This document shows, piece after piece, positions 9,088 through 18,457 of a DNA stretch of 18,457 nt (positions within the stretch are counted from its first letter, which is position 1; each line of letters begins with the position of its first letter). The translations under genes were made by a program, and so were the position numbers. The notes under the pieces are model-generated. The model worked only from the letters and a program-made list of their open reading frames with translations, was not told where the DNA came from and did no database searches. This stretch comes from Echinococcus granulosus (lineage: Eukaryota > Platyhelminthes > Cestoda > Cyclophyllidea > Taeniidae). Where the stretch lies: assembly GCF_000524195.1 (NCBI RefSeq), contig NW_020170552.1, positions 116,541 through 134,997 on the forward strand, given 5' to 3'.

Positions 9088-11305
9088 TCCCTTCACGTCT
9101 TTCGTGACTTATGTGTCTTATTTTTGTAGTGCCGTTACATACTGCACAAAGTGAATGCTCAAGGCCTATTAAGTAGTCGGTCCTGATAAAAAGGTATTGA
9201 AGTAGCACAGATGTCACTAGAAACTAGAATATTTTCTAAGGGGCTAACGATGAATATTTGGAATTTCAAGAATTTTCTCTTGCCGGGTATTGATGATTCT
9301 GTTTGTCTCACGCAATCGTTGGGATAGCCTCATGCAGCATAAATGTACCAAGGGTCTATAACGAGAAAATGAATAACCCCTGTATATATCTTTGGTAGAA
9401 TGCGCGTCCAGCAGCCTAGAACGTTTAACTGGTCACCGAAAGCGACAGCAGTGACATGGCTTTCAGTAGTATAATTACGAAGGACTTTAGCAATTTGGCT
9501 AAAATTATTTCGTTTCCAGATATTAATATGTTAGTGATATAGTTTAAGCAACTGTTTAGAACTTTCACTTTCTTTGAATTTAGGCAAATTTACCCGGATT
9601 AGGATGCAATGATTAGAAATCCAAGCTCGATTGGTAATGTTGACTATTTAATGTAATGCCACTGAAGCACATAAGTGAGAACCACAGTTAGGGATCAGAA
9701 GGGCAACAATTGCTGAGGCAAAGCTAGAGTTGAGGAGGGAATGACAATGTCTCTCAGCAGTAAAATTTGATGCACCGTCCAGGAAAAGCGCAACACTCTA
9801 AGAGATCAAACTTAAACATCGCGAAGAATAGCGCAGTGTCACTCTATTAAGGGTAGAAAACCCACCCAGGCAGCTCTAAATGGGTTTTCTAATTTGCTCT
9901 TGGGTCACCATCCCACCTAAGCGAGTGTTTTTTTTATTTTCTTTATTTGTATCTTTATTATTACTAAAGCTGTTCCCCAAAGAATTGGCTACCCCATCTT
10001 CTCCACAAGTATTTAATTGCCACGTCTGCTACCGGCAATTAAATTTCGCTGTTTAAGAGAGGCGTAGCATATGTGTAGTTTGTTCCTTTACTATTTATCA
10101 CAAATTAAGAGGAACCAGATTACCCATAGCGACAACCCCATGCGAAAATACGATTTCTTTTTTTAGAATCAGCCTTAATTTTTTATGTGCGTGTATTTCA
10201 GTTAAGGCAAGCAAGAGACAAGCATAAACATCTGAACTAGTGATAGAATAAATAAAGCAATTTAGTGAAAATAAGGGACTATATTGAGCCGATTCCAGTG
10301 GGTTGTCTGTTATAGGCGAGACAGCCCCAAGTTAGAAGATTCTGCTTTTATCTGCACCTCCTTGGGCTTCCTTTCCATGGACAATGGGTCTGGCTAGATA
10401 GTTGCACTGGCTGTTTGCGCTATATCGACCAGTGGACGGAGATCAAAGAGACCGCGCGTTCAAATTAAACCTCCCCCACCCCAAAGATCGTACTTGCCAA
10501 ACGCTTCTTACCTAAGATGTGCATTCAAGCAAACACGCTTTGCATCGATCTTCGACTATTTTGGGTACTGTTCCAAATGCCCCTCTTATGAATGGTCTCC
10601 GCACTCACTATCGGCAATGGTCTTTCTTCTTCCCTTATTTCGCGAACTTTGTTGCAGCATCCACCTTTGTGCTGCTGCGTATTGTTGTGGTGAAGGAAGA
10701 CTAATTGAGCACAGACCTATGAATTAAGGAGAAGGTAGTTTGTTGGTGAGATGAATTACATCAACTGGGATGCCTCATGCCCCATAGATGATGGGACCTA
10801 TGGTGTAGTCCAGGTGACGTGATCGGACTGCATAGTTGCACTGGTTGTGTATCCCGGTAGACATTAATCTAACTATGCCTTTCCTACCAGGCTTCATTCA
10901 CGGTCTTTAGGTTATGCATGCACAACGAGGGCTGTAGTAGCCGAATCAGGGTCCAACCCATCCTTTCCACATGTCTATTGGCTTGCAGATGTTTGGATGT
11001 CGTGCAGTCTTGAAAATCCCAAAGGTCTGGCAAAGCTTTGAAAGGACTCAGCTCTGTATTGACAAATACAATGATTGATCATAACTATAGCCACCGTTCT
11101 AGCTTCTTGTGCCTTTAAGGGTTCCGCCTAGATTGCGTTCTTGAATAATATTTGCTTCCTAAGTGGGCAGCAGGAGACCCTTGATGTCAATACCTATACT
11201 TTCCTCAGAAATGTCTGTTAACACAGACTGTAGACAGTGGTCCCATTGCTGTAAGGTTAAACTTTTCGAAGCTGCTGTAACTAAGGCAGCTTTGGCAAAA
11301 ATCAG
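9088..11305. other. largely non-coding; hairpin at 9854-9891, otherwise unrecognised
   Basis: Apart from the inverted repeat listed separately, the region shows T-rich runs near 9930-9960 and two loosely similar segments around ATAGTTGCACTGG (near 10399 and 10833), which may be old copies of a dispersed repeat. Plus frames at 10494-10727 carry no known motif. Confidence 0.35.
9854..9891. repeat. 11-bp perfect inverted repeat (hairpin)
   Basis: TAGAAAACCCA at 9854-9864 pairs with TGGGTTTTCTA at 9881-9891 around a 16-nt loop. No gene end is nearby. The 3' arm with its flank (AAATGGGTTTTCTA) recurs at 14063, and the reverse complement of the 5' arm with flank (TGGGTTTTCTACCCT) matches 14066-14080. 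Confidence 0.5.
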
Positions 11306-11723
11306 TCAGGTCTGGAGTGATCTCTGGACACCATTATCTTTTGCTTTGAGACACCTAGCACTTTCATTTCTCACACATGGTCCGGATGATCCTGCTGCTT
11401 TAGAAGAACTATTTGAATTAGTGAGTCTAGAACCACTAGGGACTCTAGCGGGTTAACATTTTCTTGTTACAAAAAAACCTACTTCTCAAGAGTTAGTTCT
11501 GAACATACCTTCCATACCCGTTGGGCAAACTTGCACTACTAGACCATTCCTCTCTCCGATGGTGCCAAGAAGGTGTAAGGAATCTCTTGCACATTAGAGC
11601 CGTGTCGGGATCCTGGGTCAGTGCTTCGAACATTTTCCTCTCAAAAATATGATATTTGTTGCCATGCAACACCACCTGTTTGCAGATTTGCATGAATGCA
11701 AGGATTTCCCTTACTGTAGTGCG
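11306..11723 (-). CDS. candidate last two exons of an unrecognised minus-strand gene
   Basis: Exon A (11723-11509) begins after acceptor gatttcacag, encodes about 71 residues including RTTVREILAFMQICKQVVLH and WHHRREEWSSSASLPNGYG, and ends at the strong donor AAG|GTATGT in phase 2. A 64-bp intron ends acccgctag. Exon B (11444-11306) continues in the required phase with VPSGSRLTNSNSSSKAAGSS and stops at TGA 11308-11306. The phase match and the low-complexity Ser-rich C-terminus favour coding on this strand over the plus-strand open frame that overlaps it (11163-11456). The TTVREIL stretch faintly recalls Ras-association domains, too weakly to name it. Confidence 0.33.
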
Positions 11724-11765
11724 CTGTGAAATCTTGATATTGCCGTTCCTCATACCAGTGTGCAA

Positions 11766-13440
11766 TCAACAATCTCCTTCACTGCCTTAACAGGGTCGGC
11801 CAACACCTAATGATCCGTTTTCACTACGATCTTCCGTGCCAGCAGGTAGTGTCTAAAGTGTCTGGCTATTGTAAATGTAGCGGAAAGCCTACGTTGTGTG
11901 GACCCCAAGCCATTAGCCAACACACTTGCATGACTGCAATCGGAGCCAGCCTCTTCAACGATGTTGAGAGTGCGACATCAAACAACTTCTTTTAGTTCAA
12001 GACCTTTTCCCTCTTTGAAGCAAATTAACACCAATAAGCAAAAGTGACTTTTCGAGCAGTCCCGTGAGGAATCGATTCATGATCGCTAATGAAGGCGAAA
12101 AAGTGGCAGAAAAAGTCGCTTATGCGACCACGTATCCGGATAGGCGTAAACTTCTCTACCGCATCCAATATCAAGTGAGGTCCAGCTCTTGCTCTGTATC
12201 CTTTTGTGTTCTTGACATAATAACCCCATTGCCACCGTCAACATCGCTACTTCCATCCCCTTATCTCAATAAGCATGGACGGTTACCATTGATTCAAATG
12301 CTGCGAATTGCCAATGTGCTCATATTGCTTGTGCAAGAAACACTTTTTGTGGTGCACAACAACTTACATAACGGACGGAGATATTGCGACAAAACTACAT
12401 TTGGGTTTCATATCACAAAAACACTAGCCCTTTCCTTAAAACATTCTTTGTATGGGACATTACTTATGAGCGATATACCTGCACATTTAAGACGCTGGGT
12501 TATGTTGCATCAGCGGCTAAAAGTGATCACGTAACTTCCATTTGTAGATAAACCGCCACTCAGTCGAAGTGACTGGTACTTAGCGAGCTCACAAAATTTG
12601 CATTACACAATCTCTAGAAGACGCATACTTGCTTTTGCCAAACTTCAGGTCAATTGACTCATTCATACAGGACATGGTGTCTCACCTTGTTAGATGACCA
12701 GCTCAATCGAACTGCATATGATTTGTGCTAACTATGACATTAAGCTAGCAAGTCCAATGTTCATTACTTAAACCACAGCTGGAGATATAAGTTAACCATG
12801 TACCAATAACTAAAAATAAGCACGAGTGAACGCAACGATGGACATATCAACCAATTTCGCATTTAGCGTAAACTAACCGGACATAGCATCTCTTATGTTA
12901 AACCTTAAGTAAGCTCGTTTAATATGATTTAATTTTGAAATGTGGTCCTAATTTTAGACCATGTTGCGCAGAATTGATGTGTTTGATCGTAACTTGAGCG
13001 CTGAGATGACGGTAAACCTGTTTACTCGTTCAAAGCCCTCTTCCCCCGAAAATCAAACTGATGGTGTTTATTGACGCACAATCTTCCTACTTGTAAAGAA
13101 AAAAACTTAAGAATTTTGTCAAAAATTTTTTTTGAAATATTGGTAGCAATCATATAGCTAAGCGGAATTTACGATAGCAATTTTCATCAAATTACATCCT
13201 GTCTCATCAAAAATGCGTGACTCAAAAACGATGTAATGAGTGCTTGCTGGCTTCGCTGTTTAGCTGTAACAAAGCAATATCCATATGCTTTGTGTCTGTT
13301 GCATCATGCAGTTAGTTACTGAAGAAACTGGCAGTGACTATATCAAAAGTTGTGGCCATATTTTCCAATCAGGCTACTCCCCACCTTTCATCAATTGCGG
13401 TCGCAGCGGTAGTGCCAACCAAATCATGTCATTGGAAGCA
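11766..13440. other. no gene recognised; one 156-codon open frame without known domain
   Basis: A plus frame at 12064-12534 is long for this base composition but not beyond chance over the window. Its first 34 codons end at a donor-like CAA|GTGAGG, so part of it could be an exon (MIANEGEKVAEKVAYATTYP). The remainder, up to 13284, has short frames only. Confidence 0.3.
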
Positions 13441-13462
13441 TGTAATTGTAATTGTAATTGTA
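13441..13462 (+). repeat. TGTAAT hexanucleotide run, about 3.5 copies
   Basis: A short perfect run of period six. In one plus frame it reads alternating Cys-Asn, in another alternating Val-Ile. It sits inside overlapping open frames (13285-13539 and 13334-13597) that have no recognisable motif. Confidence 0.6.
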
Positions 13463-13597
13463 GAGCTCAAGATAAAAAGATTACGGGTAGGACTCAACGT
13501 GCCCCACTTAGTGAAATTTGGAACATTCGTGCTTGTTAAAGAAGTCACTCATGTTATTGAGGTCAAGTTAGAGAAGAATTTAGCTATCAGGATCTGA

Positions 13598-16158
13598 GTT
13601 CCAGTGATTTCTTATAAAGTGAAACAGAAGAGTCAAAAGGCGACACCCAAGATAGCAGCTGTAGAAGCACTGCTCACTGCGATCATAACCAGAATTTTCC
13701 TGTGTGATATGAAAACACGTCATAATGCCCCAATCATCGCATTATTAAAATAATGTCACCAGTTATGGTTGATCATATAGGCTGGCTCAATATAATAACC
13801 ATTTCTTAATTAATTACTTAAATATGGTCAGGATTTTTGCCGCTACTAATTTGTTCCATCTTCGGTTATGATAATAGGCAAGGCAATACGTATATACAAC
13901 ACCTCGGTCAAATAGTGAAATTTAGTTGCATTTGGTAACGGACGCGGTAATCAGATAGTTATGATAGAGGGTTTCAAAGTGGTCTCGTGGATGTAACAGT
14001 GACCTCACTGTCCAGTCAAAGCAAATTAAAGACTAAAATTGGAAACTCGTTTGATGTCCCTCAAATGGGTTTTCTACCCTCGGTAGGACTCTGTCGTACT
14101 GTTCTATGCGATATAGTGGCTTTATCTCCTAGGGCGTTTTGTTTCCTCCAAAAACTTGTCGAAGTTTACTGCTCAGAGGGATGGCCACTCTTTTCTCAAC
14201 TCATAACATGCCTCTGGTAATTCTTGCTTGTTTGCCTGTCTGTGTCTACGTATCTTCGTCCCACCGTCTGATAGTATCTATTCTACCTCAAGCACCTCTC
14301 GATTTAATTTAATGCACAATGCTTCCCTCTGGCATATGTCACGTTGTTTGCACCAAATTGGCTGTTGACTGCTTGCTTTAGTACAGCCCGAGTAGTGAGC
14401 AGTGGCCTATAGCTCAAAGGTTTATGGATCGTAAATACGCCCTGCTTACCGTTCGATTGGTTAACAAGATGCAACTTCTCTCACCGACTTTACGACTGCA
14501 TAGAAAGTGGAATTATCAGATACTCCTCTTCACATACCCCTAGGGAATTAACAAGATGGTATGACGGTATGGCGACAAGCACTTCAAAGCACTTACTTCC
14601 AACCCATCAACCACCCAGCTAGCCGACCAGGCAGACGGGTAGGAGGGACATATAGACACGGCGACGCACGGCCAGTAGCGATGAGATGTGTGAGGAGTTA
14701 AGAGGAGCTTCAAGCTCGCCAGCCAAAGCCGTGTCAGCCGAGTAAGTTCTGAAAATCCCGACTACCAGACCATCAGGTCAATGCAATCTTACCTCGCATA
14801 TCTTTACTTTTTCACCTCATGGGTGCATGCTCGTACCTTATTATTGAATTGAAGGGGTTTCTGTAATCCTACAACACACAACGAATACCAGCCCCTAACA
14901 TCCGTCTGTAGCTCTTGACTTGACATCTCGTCTAACTGGGTGGGATTCCAGCCTCCCTAGGATGCGTTGATAAGGCATTGGTGCCACGCTAATATGTTGC
15001 TAAGTAGGAAGTTTGGCCTCATTATTTTGATGATTACGACGGCGGAGGGAAATCTGAGGTGTTAGGCTTCACAGAAAAAATTACCCCAGTGTCGATCACC
15101 AATTAGGAGGCATTTGGATGGATTTATCTACTATCTGGCTTGCTTATCCACTCTGGTCCCTTCTCAGCCCATATTACTTCGCTTTTGTGCTGCTGTACAA
15201 AACGATAAAGTAGCACAAAATACTACCAAGGTCGCTCAAAGTAGGTAGATAGGATGTAATCTACCATCATGATCATAAGGGTGGAGAAGGTGTCGAGGTC
15301 AAAAAAGGCTACAAAGTAGATGTAAACGTGCCTTAGCCTAAAAAAATGGCCAACATATTTGCTTTGATGAATGGTTTGTAATTCGCATTGAAGTATGCAC
15401 TATAATTACATCCGCCAGGAATGCCTAGTAATCTGCAGTGCGGCCACCGTATAAACAATCGAAAGATAATAGTTGCATGAGTTTATGCCGGTCAGAGTTC
15501 TGGATCTTGTAAATTGGATTACGTCATCACAGGTACAAAATTCTCGTGACCATGTTCCTGGTGTGATCACGTGTAAATATTAAACTGCGTCTGAACTTCA
15601 CATTGGTCAATCAAATTATTTCAGTCAAGACCAGTATTTTTTCACACACTGCACATGTTAGGCTGCTGTAGCTTCTAATTAGGGGCTACGGCAGCTGCAG
15701 AGATGTAGCACAGCTTTACACTCACAGCGTGGTACAATTGATGTAAATACACAGACTCTCTACTTGACAGGTGCTTCAGTACTTCTGCTGATTTCAAAAG
15801 TTCTCATAAACTTAACAACTGTAAATATATTTAAAAAAGAATCCAATCTATAGTGCTTTCCCATCTGCCCGTTCCTCTCTCTTTTCCGTCTAACCCTATA
15901 GAAAGAGAATGAATGGTCCAAGGAATCCTGAGATAATAACAATGCTAAAACATAAGTCGGGTAATTCCGCTGCAAGGGCACGAATGAGTCTGAGTGTTTT
16001 TGATACAATATCATCTTTTACAGTGTGCATACACATCCAAAAATACAAGCATGTTTGCAGACATGTTTACTACCTTGCCCACCTAAATCGGTTGGATAGT
16101 TTCACTTGTGCTATGAGCAGAAGGGGTATATTATACCATAGCTTTCAATGGCACGAAA
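13598..16158. other. no gene recognised; possible decayed repeat near 14600-15000
   Basis: The block near 14600-14760 is unusually G/C-rich for the window and reads like degraded dispersed repeat, but shows no terminal repeats, reverse transcriptase motif or tRNA-like promoter boxes. Frames at 13987-14220 (+) and opposing frames at 15760-16178 have no recognisable domain. Confidence 0.35.
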
Positions 16159-16836
16159 TCAACAAGGTGTTGATTTAACGACTAACACATCACCACCTCT
16201 TCCTGCAAATCCTAATTATAGGCATGCCACTTCGTGATAGAAAGGCCTTATGTGAAGAATCTTAACTCATTTACCTGCATCAGAAGCAAAATTCTGGTTT
16301 CTTTGTAGTCGTTGCAGTGCACAACATTAAACAATATCGAACCGATAAACCGCACTTTGTATTGCTTGCACATAAATAACATTACAAATTTTACAAACAC
16401 TTTCACTACAATTTGCAATGAAACATTCTGCAAGCCTCACCTAATACTAAAAGGAACAGTTTCCGTTACCTTTTGATAGCACAAACATCCGTGACACCTC
16501 TACGGTATTCATTTGTTTTAGTTAGTGACAAAAGGCATGCTGGAACAAAGGAAACACGATTGATTCTGTGAATGGTTCGATTTCTTGCATGCGATCAAAC
16601 ATGGCCACATTTTGCATTCATTCAACCCTGATATTGATAAATAAATTTTTCAGCCTAAAAATAGAAAAAAGTGCAGAGTAATGAGAAGTAAGTCAATTTC
16701 TACTTTACCATGGAAATATTAATCAAAATTTGAGTCTCAATTAATTAGTTGCAAAACTTGTAAGAAAATACTTGTAAATTACCACTGAATGCGAGGGAAA
16801 GGATTGGCTGCCTTGCCTTTAAAAAACTTGATTTAC

Positions 16837-16890
16837 CTTCCACAGCTTAACCTCCATTCCACTAATTAAACGACAAGCATTTTGAATTGT
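16837..16890 (-). CDS. 54-bp exon of the unrecognised minus-strand gene
   Basis: This 18-codon exon (TIQNACRLISGMEVKLWK) sits between acceptor tactttttcctcag and donor AAG|GTAAAT. Only one of its three frames is open, and that frame is phase 0 at both ends, matching the exons modelled on either side. Confidence 0.45.
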
Positions 16891-17250
16891 CTGAGGAAAA
16901 AGTAAATTAATGAGGCAGAACCCAGCAAAATATTTGGGTACATTTATAAAGTAGCCACTGGTCAAGCCGACTAGGCGGATAAGATTGTCCAAGCCTGAAC
17001 ATCTGCCATCGTTCTTTGAAATTGCCATCAAGTGTCATATTGCAAACGTGGCACCGATATCCCTGTTTTTTAGCAATGAAGCCATAAGGGGTGATGCGAG
17101 GTCGATTCGCAACTAATGCCAACATAAACCGCGGGTCCGAAGGCTTTTACAGCCTAGAACCTTTATTCCTCTTTTTATGATTATGCTGCCTTATTACTGT
17201 TTAATTGGAAGCCTTACATGTAGAGGTAGATTTACAGCATAAGATAATAC

Positions 17251-17358
17251 CTTCCCCATTAAAAACGGATTAGTTGTTCTTACTTCTATCCAAACGGTGT
17301 GTGTAGGGTTTAGATACGTAGGCATAGGCAACCACCCATTTCTTAGGGTATAATGGAA
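17251..17358 (-). CDS. best-supported exon of the unrecognised minus-strand gene
   Basis: These are 36 open codons lying exactly between a long pyrimidine-rich acceptor (tcttaatcttctcag) and donor AAG|GTATTA. The peptide includes NGWLPMPTYLNPTHTVWIEV and ends RTTNPFLMGK. It is phase 0 at both ends. Two good splice sites enclosing a fully open frame of a multiple of three argue for a real exon. The family is not recognised. Confidence 0.5.
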
Positions 17359-17980
17359 CTGAGAAGATTAAGACTATTAAAAGCCTAATTTTGCAAAGAT
17401 GGAAGAGAATATGGTAATTTCTTCTTATCATAATTTTGAATGTTCTGAAATTTATCAAACTCCGTCAAATTTGCATGTAGGATTGGACACGGATGGCCTT
17501 AACTAATCAGAGTAAAATTCTCATCATCACCGTTTGGGCGAGTTGCTGCTGTTAGAAAAGAGATTCGGATCTGAACATGCTAGAGAAAATGCCAATGCTT
17601 GGGTATTATTAAAAAATCCATCATGTGTCAGCACCCCTCAAAGTGCTCGTGTTAGGATTCTTCATAAGAGCCTATTTTAGTGGCTATGTTTGTGACAACC
17701 CTATGAACTGTGCTGCATTTGTCTATCCCCTCCTGATTGACTAAGATGTGAGTTTGCATTTGTTTTGCTTGAAGCTTCCCACTATCACTCCATGTCAAAC
17801 ATCCATCACTCGTTCTACGTAGCCGTGAATGGAACGATGGGCAACTAGGATGCCATCAATGTCTACCTCGCTGTCAAATCATCTGCTTCTACCAATCAGT
17901 AGATAGATGGATAAGAACATCTGATCCGATGTTGTTGCATACTATTCATCTGGATGAGGGATCGTTAAGACTTAAGACAC
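17359..17980. other. probable intron or upstream part of the minus-strand gene
   Basis: A further minus acceptor-like site (ctcttttctaacag, ending at 17549) is followed by 15 open codons (ATRPNGDDENFTLIS) and then TAA. It may be another broken or differently framed exon of the gene at 16159-17358, but no matching donor was found. Confidence 0.25.
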
Positions 17981-18457
17981 ATGTTGGCAAGCAAATTTAG
18001 TTTACGGCAGTGCATCATAAGGGAAGGCGTTGGGCGCCACTTTAGTGGCGGTGGTATGCTAATACAACCTAAAAGGACAACACTTCTTATCTTTCCTGGA
18101 GGCAACCTGACTCTTACCTACGATAAAGGACGAAAAGACCATCCTCTGCAGTTGTCCACACTTGAAAAATTATACTGCTAGCGAGCCAGTGTAGCTACGT
18201 CAATTCGGTTCCTCAATTGCGATTAGATTGTGTTTTACTATCTCAAACCTCGACCCATGGCTATAAGGGGAAGTAAATGATCGCCTCCTTATAAAGACAG
18301 TTTGTTGGTGAGGACACTGTCACACTTTACATATAAAAACTGGAAATGTGTGCGCCGAAATTAGCTAAATGAAGGGGTAATTATATGTCCAGGTCCATTG
18401 TTATTCCACAAAGAGCTGGATGATTAGTAGATATAGCAAGAACATGACCAGAGAAAA
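17981..18457 (+). other. unrecognised 66-codon open frame, then no feature seen
   Basis: A plus frame at 17981-18181 starts on TTG, with an ATG further in at 18056, and contains HFSGGGMLIQPKRTT and FPGGNLTLTYDKG; an acceptor-like caaatttag precedes residue 8. It includes a 7-bp hairpin (CGCCACT/AGTGGCG, 18035-18050). No family is recognised. Sequence after 18181 shows nothing of note. Confidence 0.25.

Larger units (their letters stand above)
16159..17358 (-). pseudogene. unrecognised multi-exon gene, splice-supported, stops in two exons of the simplest model
   Basis: The minus strand carries a run of consensus splice signals. Model exons are 17358-17251, 17112-16942, 16890-16837, 16654-16627, 16539-16470, 16435-16275 and 16202-16159. 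Phases match at all six junctions (0, 0, 0, 1, 2, 1). Strong sites are acceptors tcttaatcttctcag, tactttttcctcag and ttttttctatttttag and donors AAG|GTATTA, AAG|GTAAAT, AAG|GTAACG and CAG|GTAAAT. Intron lengths run from 34 to 182 bp. Exon 2 has an in-frame TGA (17035-17037) and exon 6 a TAA (16327-16329). An alternative splicing of exon 2 with 43- and 31-bp introns avoids the TGA. I do not recognise the protein; motifs such as RTTNPFLMGK and GMEVKLWK suggest no family with certainty. The last exon would stop with TGA at 16159-16161. Several exon edges were chosen to keep phase, so the whole chain is less certain than its first and third exons. Confidence 0.4.

Noticed and set aside
10380..10470. 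tRNA-like A and B box pair (TGGCTAGATAG and GTTCAAATT)
   Set aside because: The spacing of about 70 nt is too long for a simple tRNA promoter, no cloverleaf forms, and the B box is imperfect.
11163..11456. 97-codon plus-strand frame with an acceptor-like tactttcctcag
   Set aside because: It overlaps the phase-matched minus-strand exon pair, has no matching donor, and ends without poly(A) or domain evidence. It remains the main alternative reading there.
12064..12534. 156-codon plus-strand open frame
   Set aside because: About one frame of this length is expected by chance in 18 kb on six frames. It has a non-ATG first codon, no domain, and only a possible donor after 34 codons.
13285..13597. 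Two overlapping plus frames around the TGTAAT run
   Set aside because: Neither starts or ends at convincing splice sites, and the repeated Cys-Asn or Val-Ile pattern comes from the hexanucleotide run, not from a protein motif.
15760..16178. Opposing open frames, one with a hydrophobic stretch in a third frame
   Set aside because: Three different frames give equally plausible peptides and none has a clear acceptor and donor pair, so no choice can be supported.
1..18457. Nuclear reassignment of TAG to a sense codon
   Set aside because: Suggested by TAG codons inside apparent coding at 4793, 7692 and 593. However, several such TAGs coincide with possible acceptor AGs or fragment ends, the minus gene at 16159-17358 shows TGA and TAA instead, and animal nuclear codes are standard.

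Overview
The window looks like AT-rich, intron-bearing animal DNA. There is no operon structure, no Shine-Dalgarno-type spacing and no long uninterrupted gene. Coding signal occurs as short pieces bounded by GT donors and pyrimidine-rich AG acceptors, with introns of about 50-270 bp. The short introns and ankyrin-only protein would fit a parasitic flatworm or another small-intron invertebrate. Nothing here proves the phylum, and no rRNA, tRNA, CRISPR array or intact transposon was recognised.

The one gene I can reconstruct with confidence is on the minus strand at 3697-5578. It has five coding exons and four introns with compatible phases (0, 0, 0, 1), an ATG preceded by an in-frame stop, nine ankyrin repeats, a TAA stop and an AATAAA signal about 80 nt further on. 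It would encode about 316 residues, and its repeat order resembles the first ankyrin block of the Mask/ANKHD1 family. A single in-frame TAG in exon 3 (4793-4795) interrupts an otherwise conserved ankyrin consensus, so the allele is either broken by one nonsense change or read through.

A second, unrecognised minus-strand gene probably lies at about 16159-17358. It shows several strong splice sites and phase-compatible short exons. Two of its exons contain an in-frame stop in the simplest model; for exon 2 a stop-free alternative splicing also exists.

Weaker splice-supported coding candidates are at 2382-3066 (+), 7563-8031 (+), 8890-9087 (-) and 11306-11723 (-). A GC3-rich coding-like fragment at 593-679 (-) resembles part of a Ty3/Gypsy reverse transcriptase. 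Low-copy structures include a decayed GATG/GATA-rich tract (about 5780-6180), a short TGTAAT hexanucleotide run (13441-13462) and an 11-bp hairpin at 9854-9891 whose arm sequence recurs at 14063-14080.

The rest appears to be intergenic, intronic or decayed repeat sequence. The genes show no evident functional link with each other.
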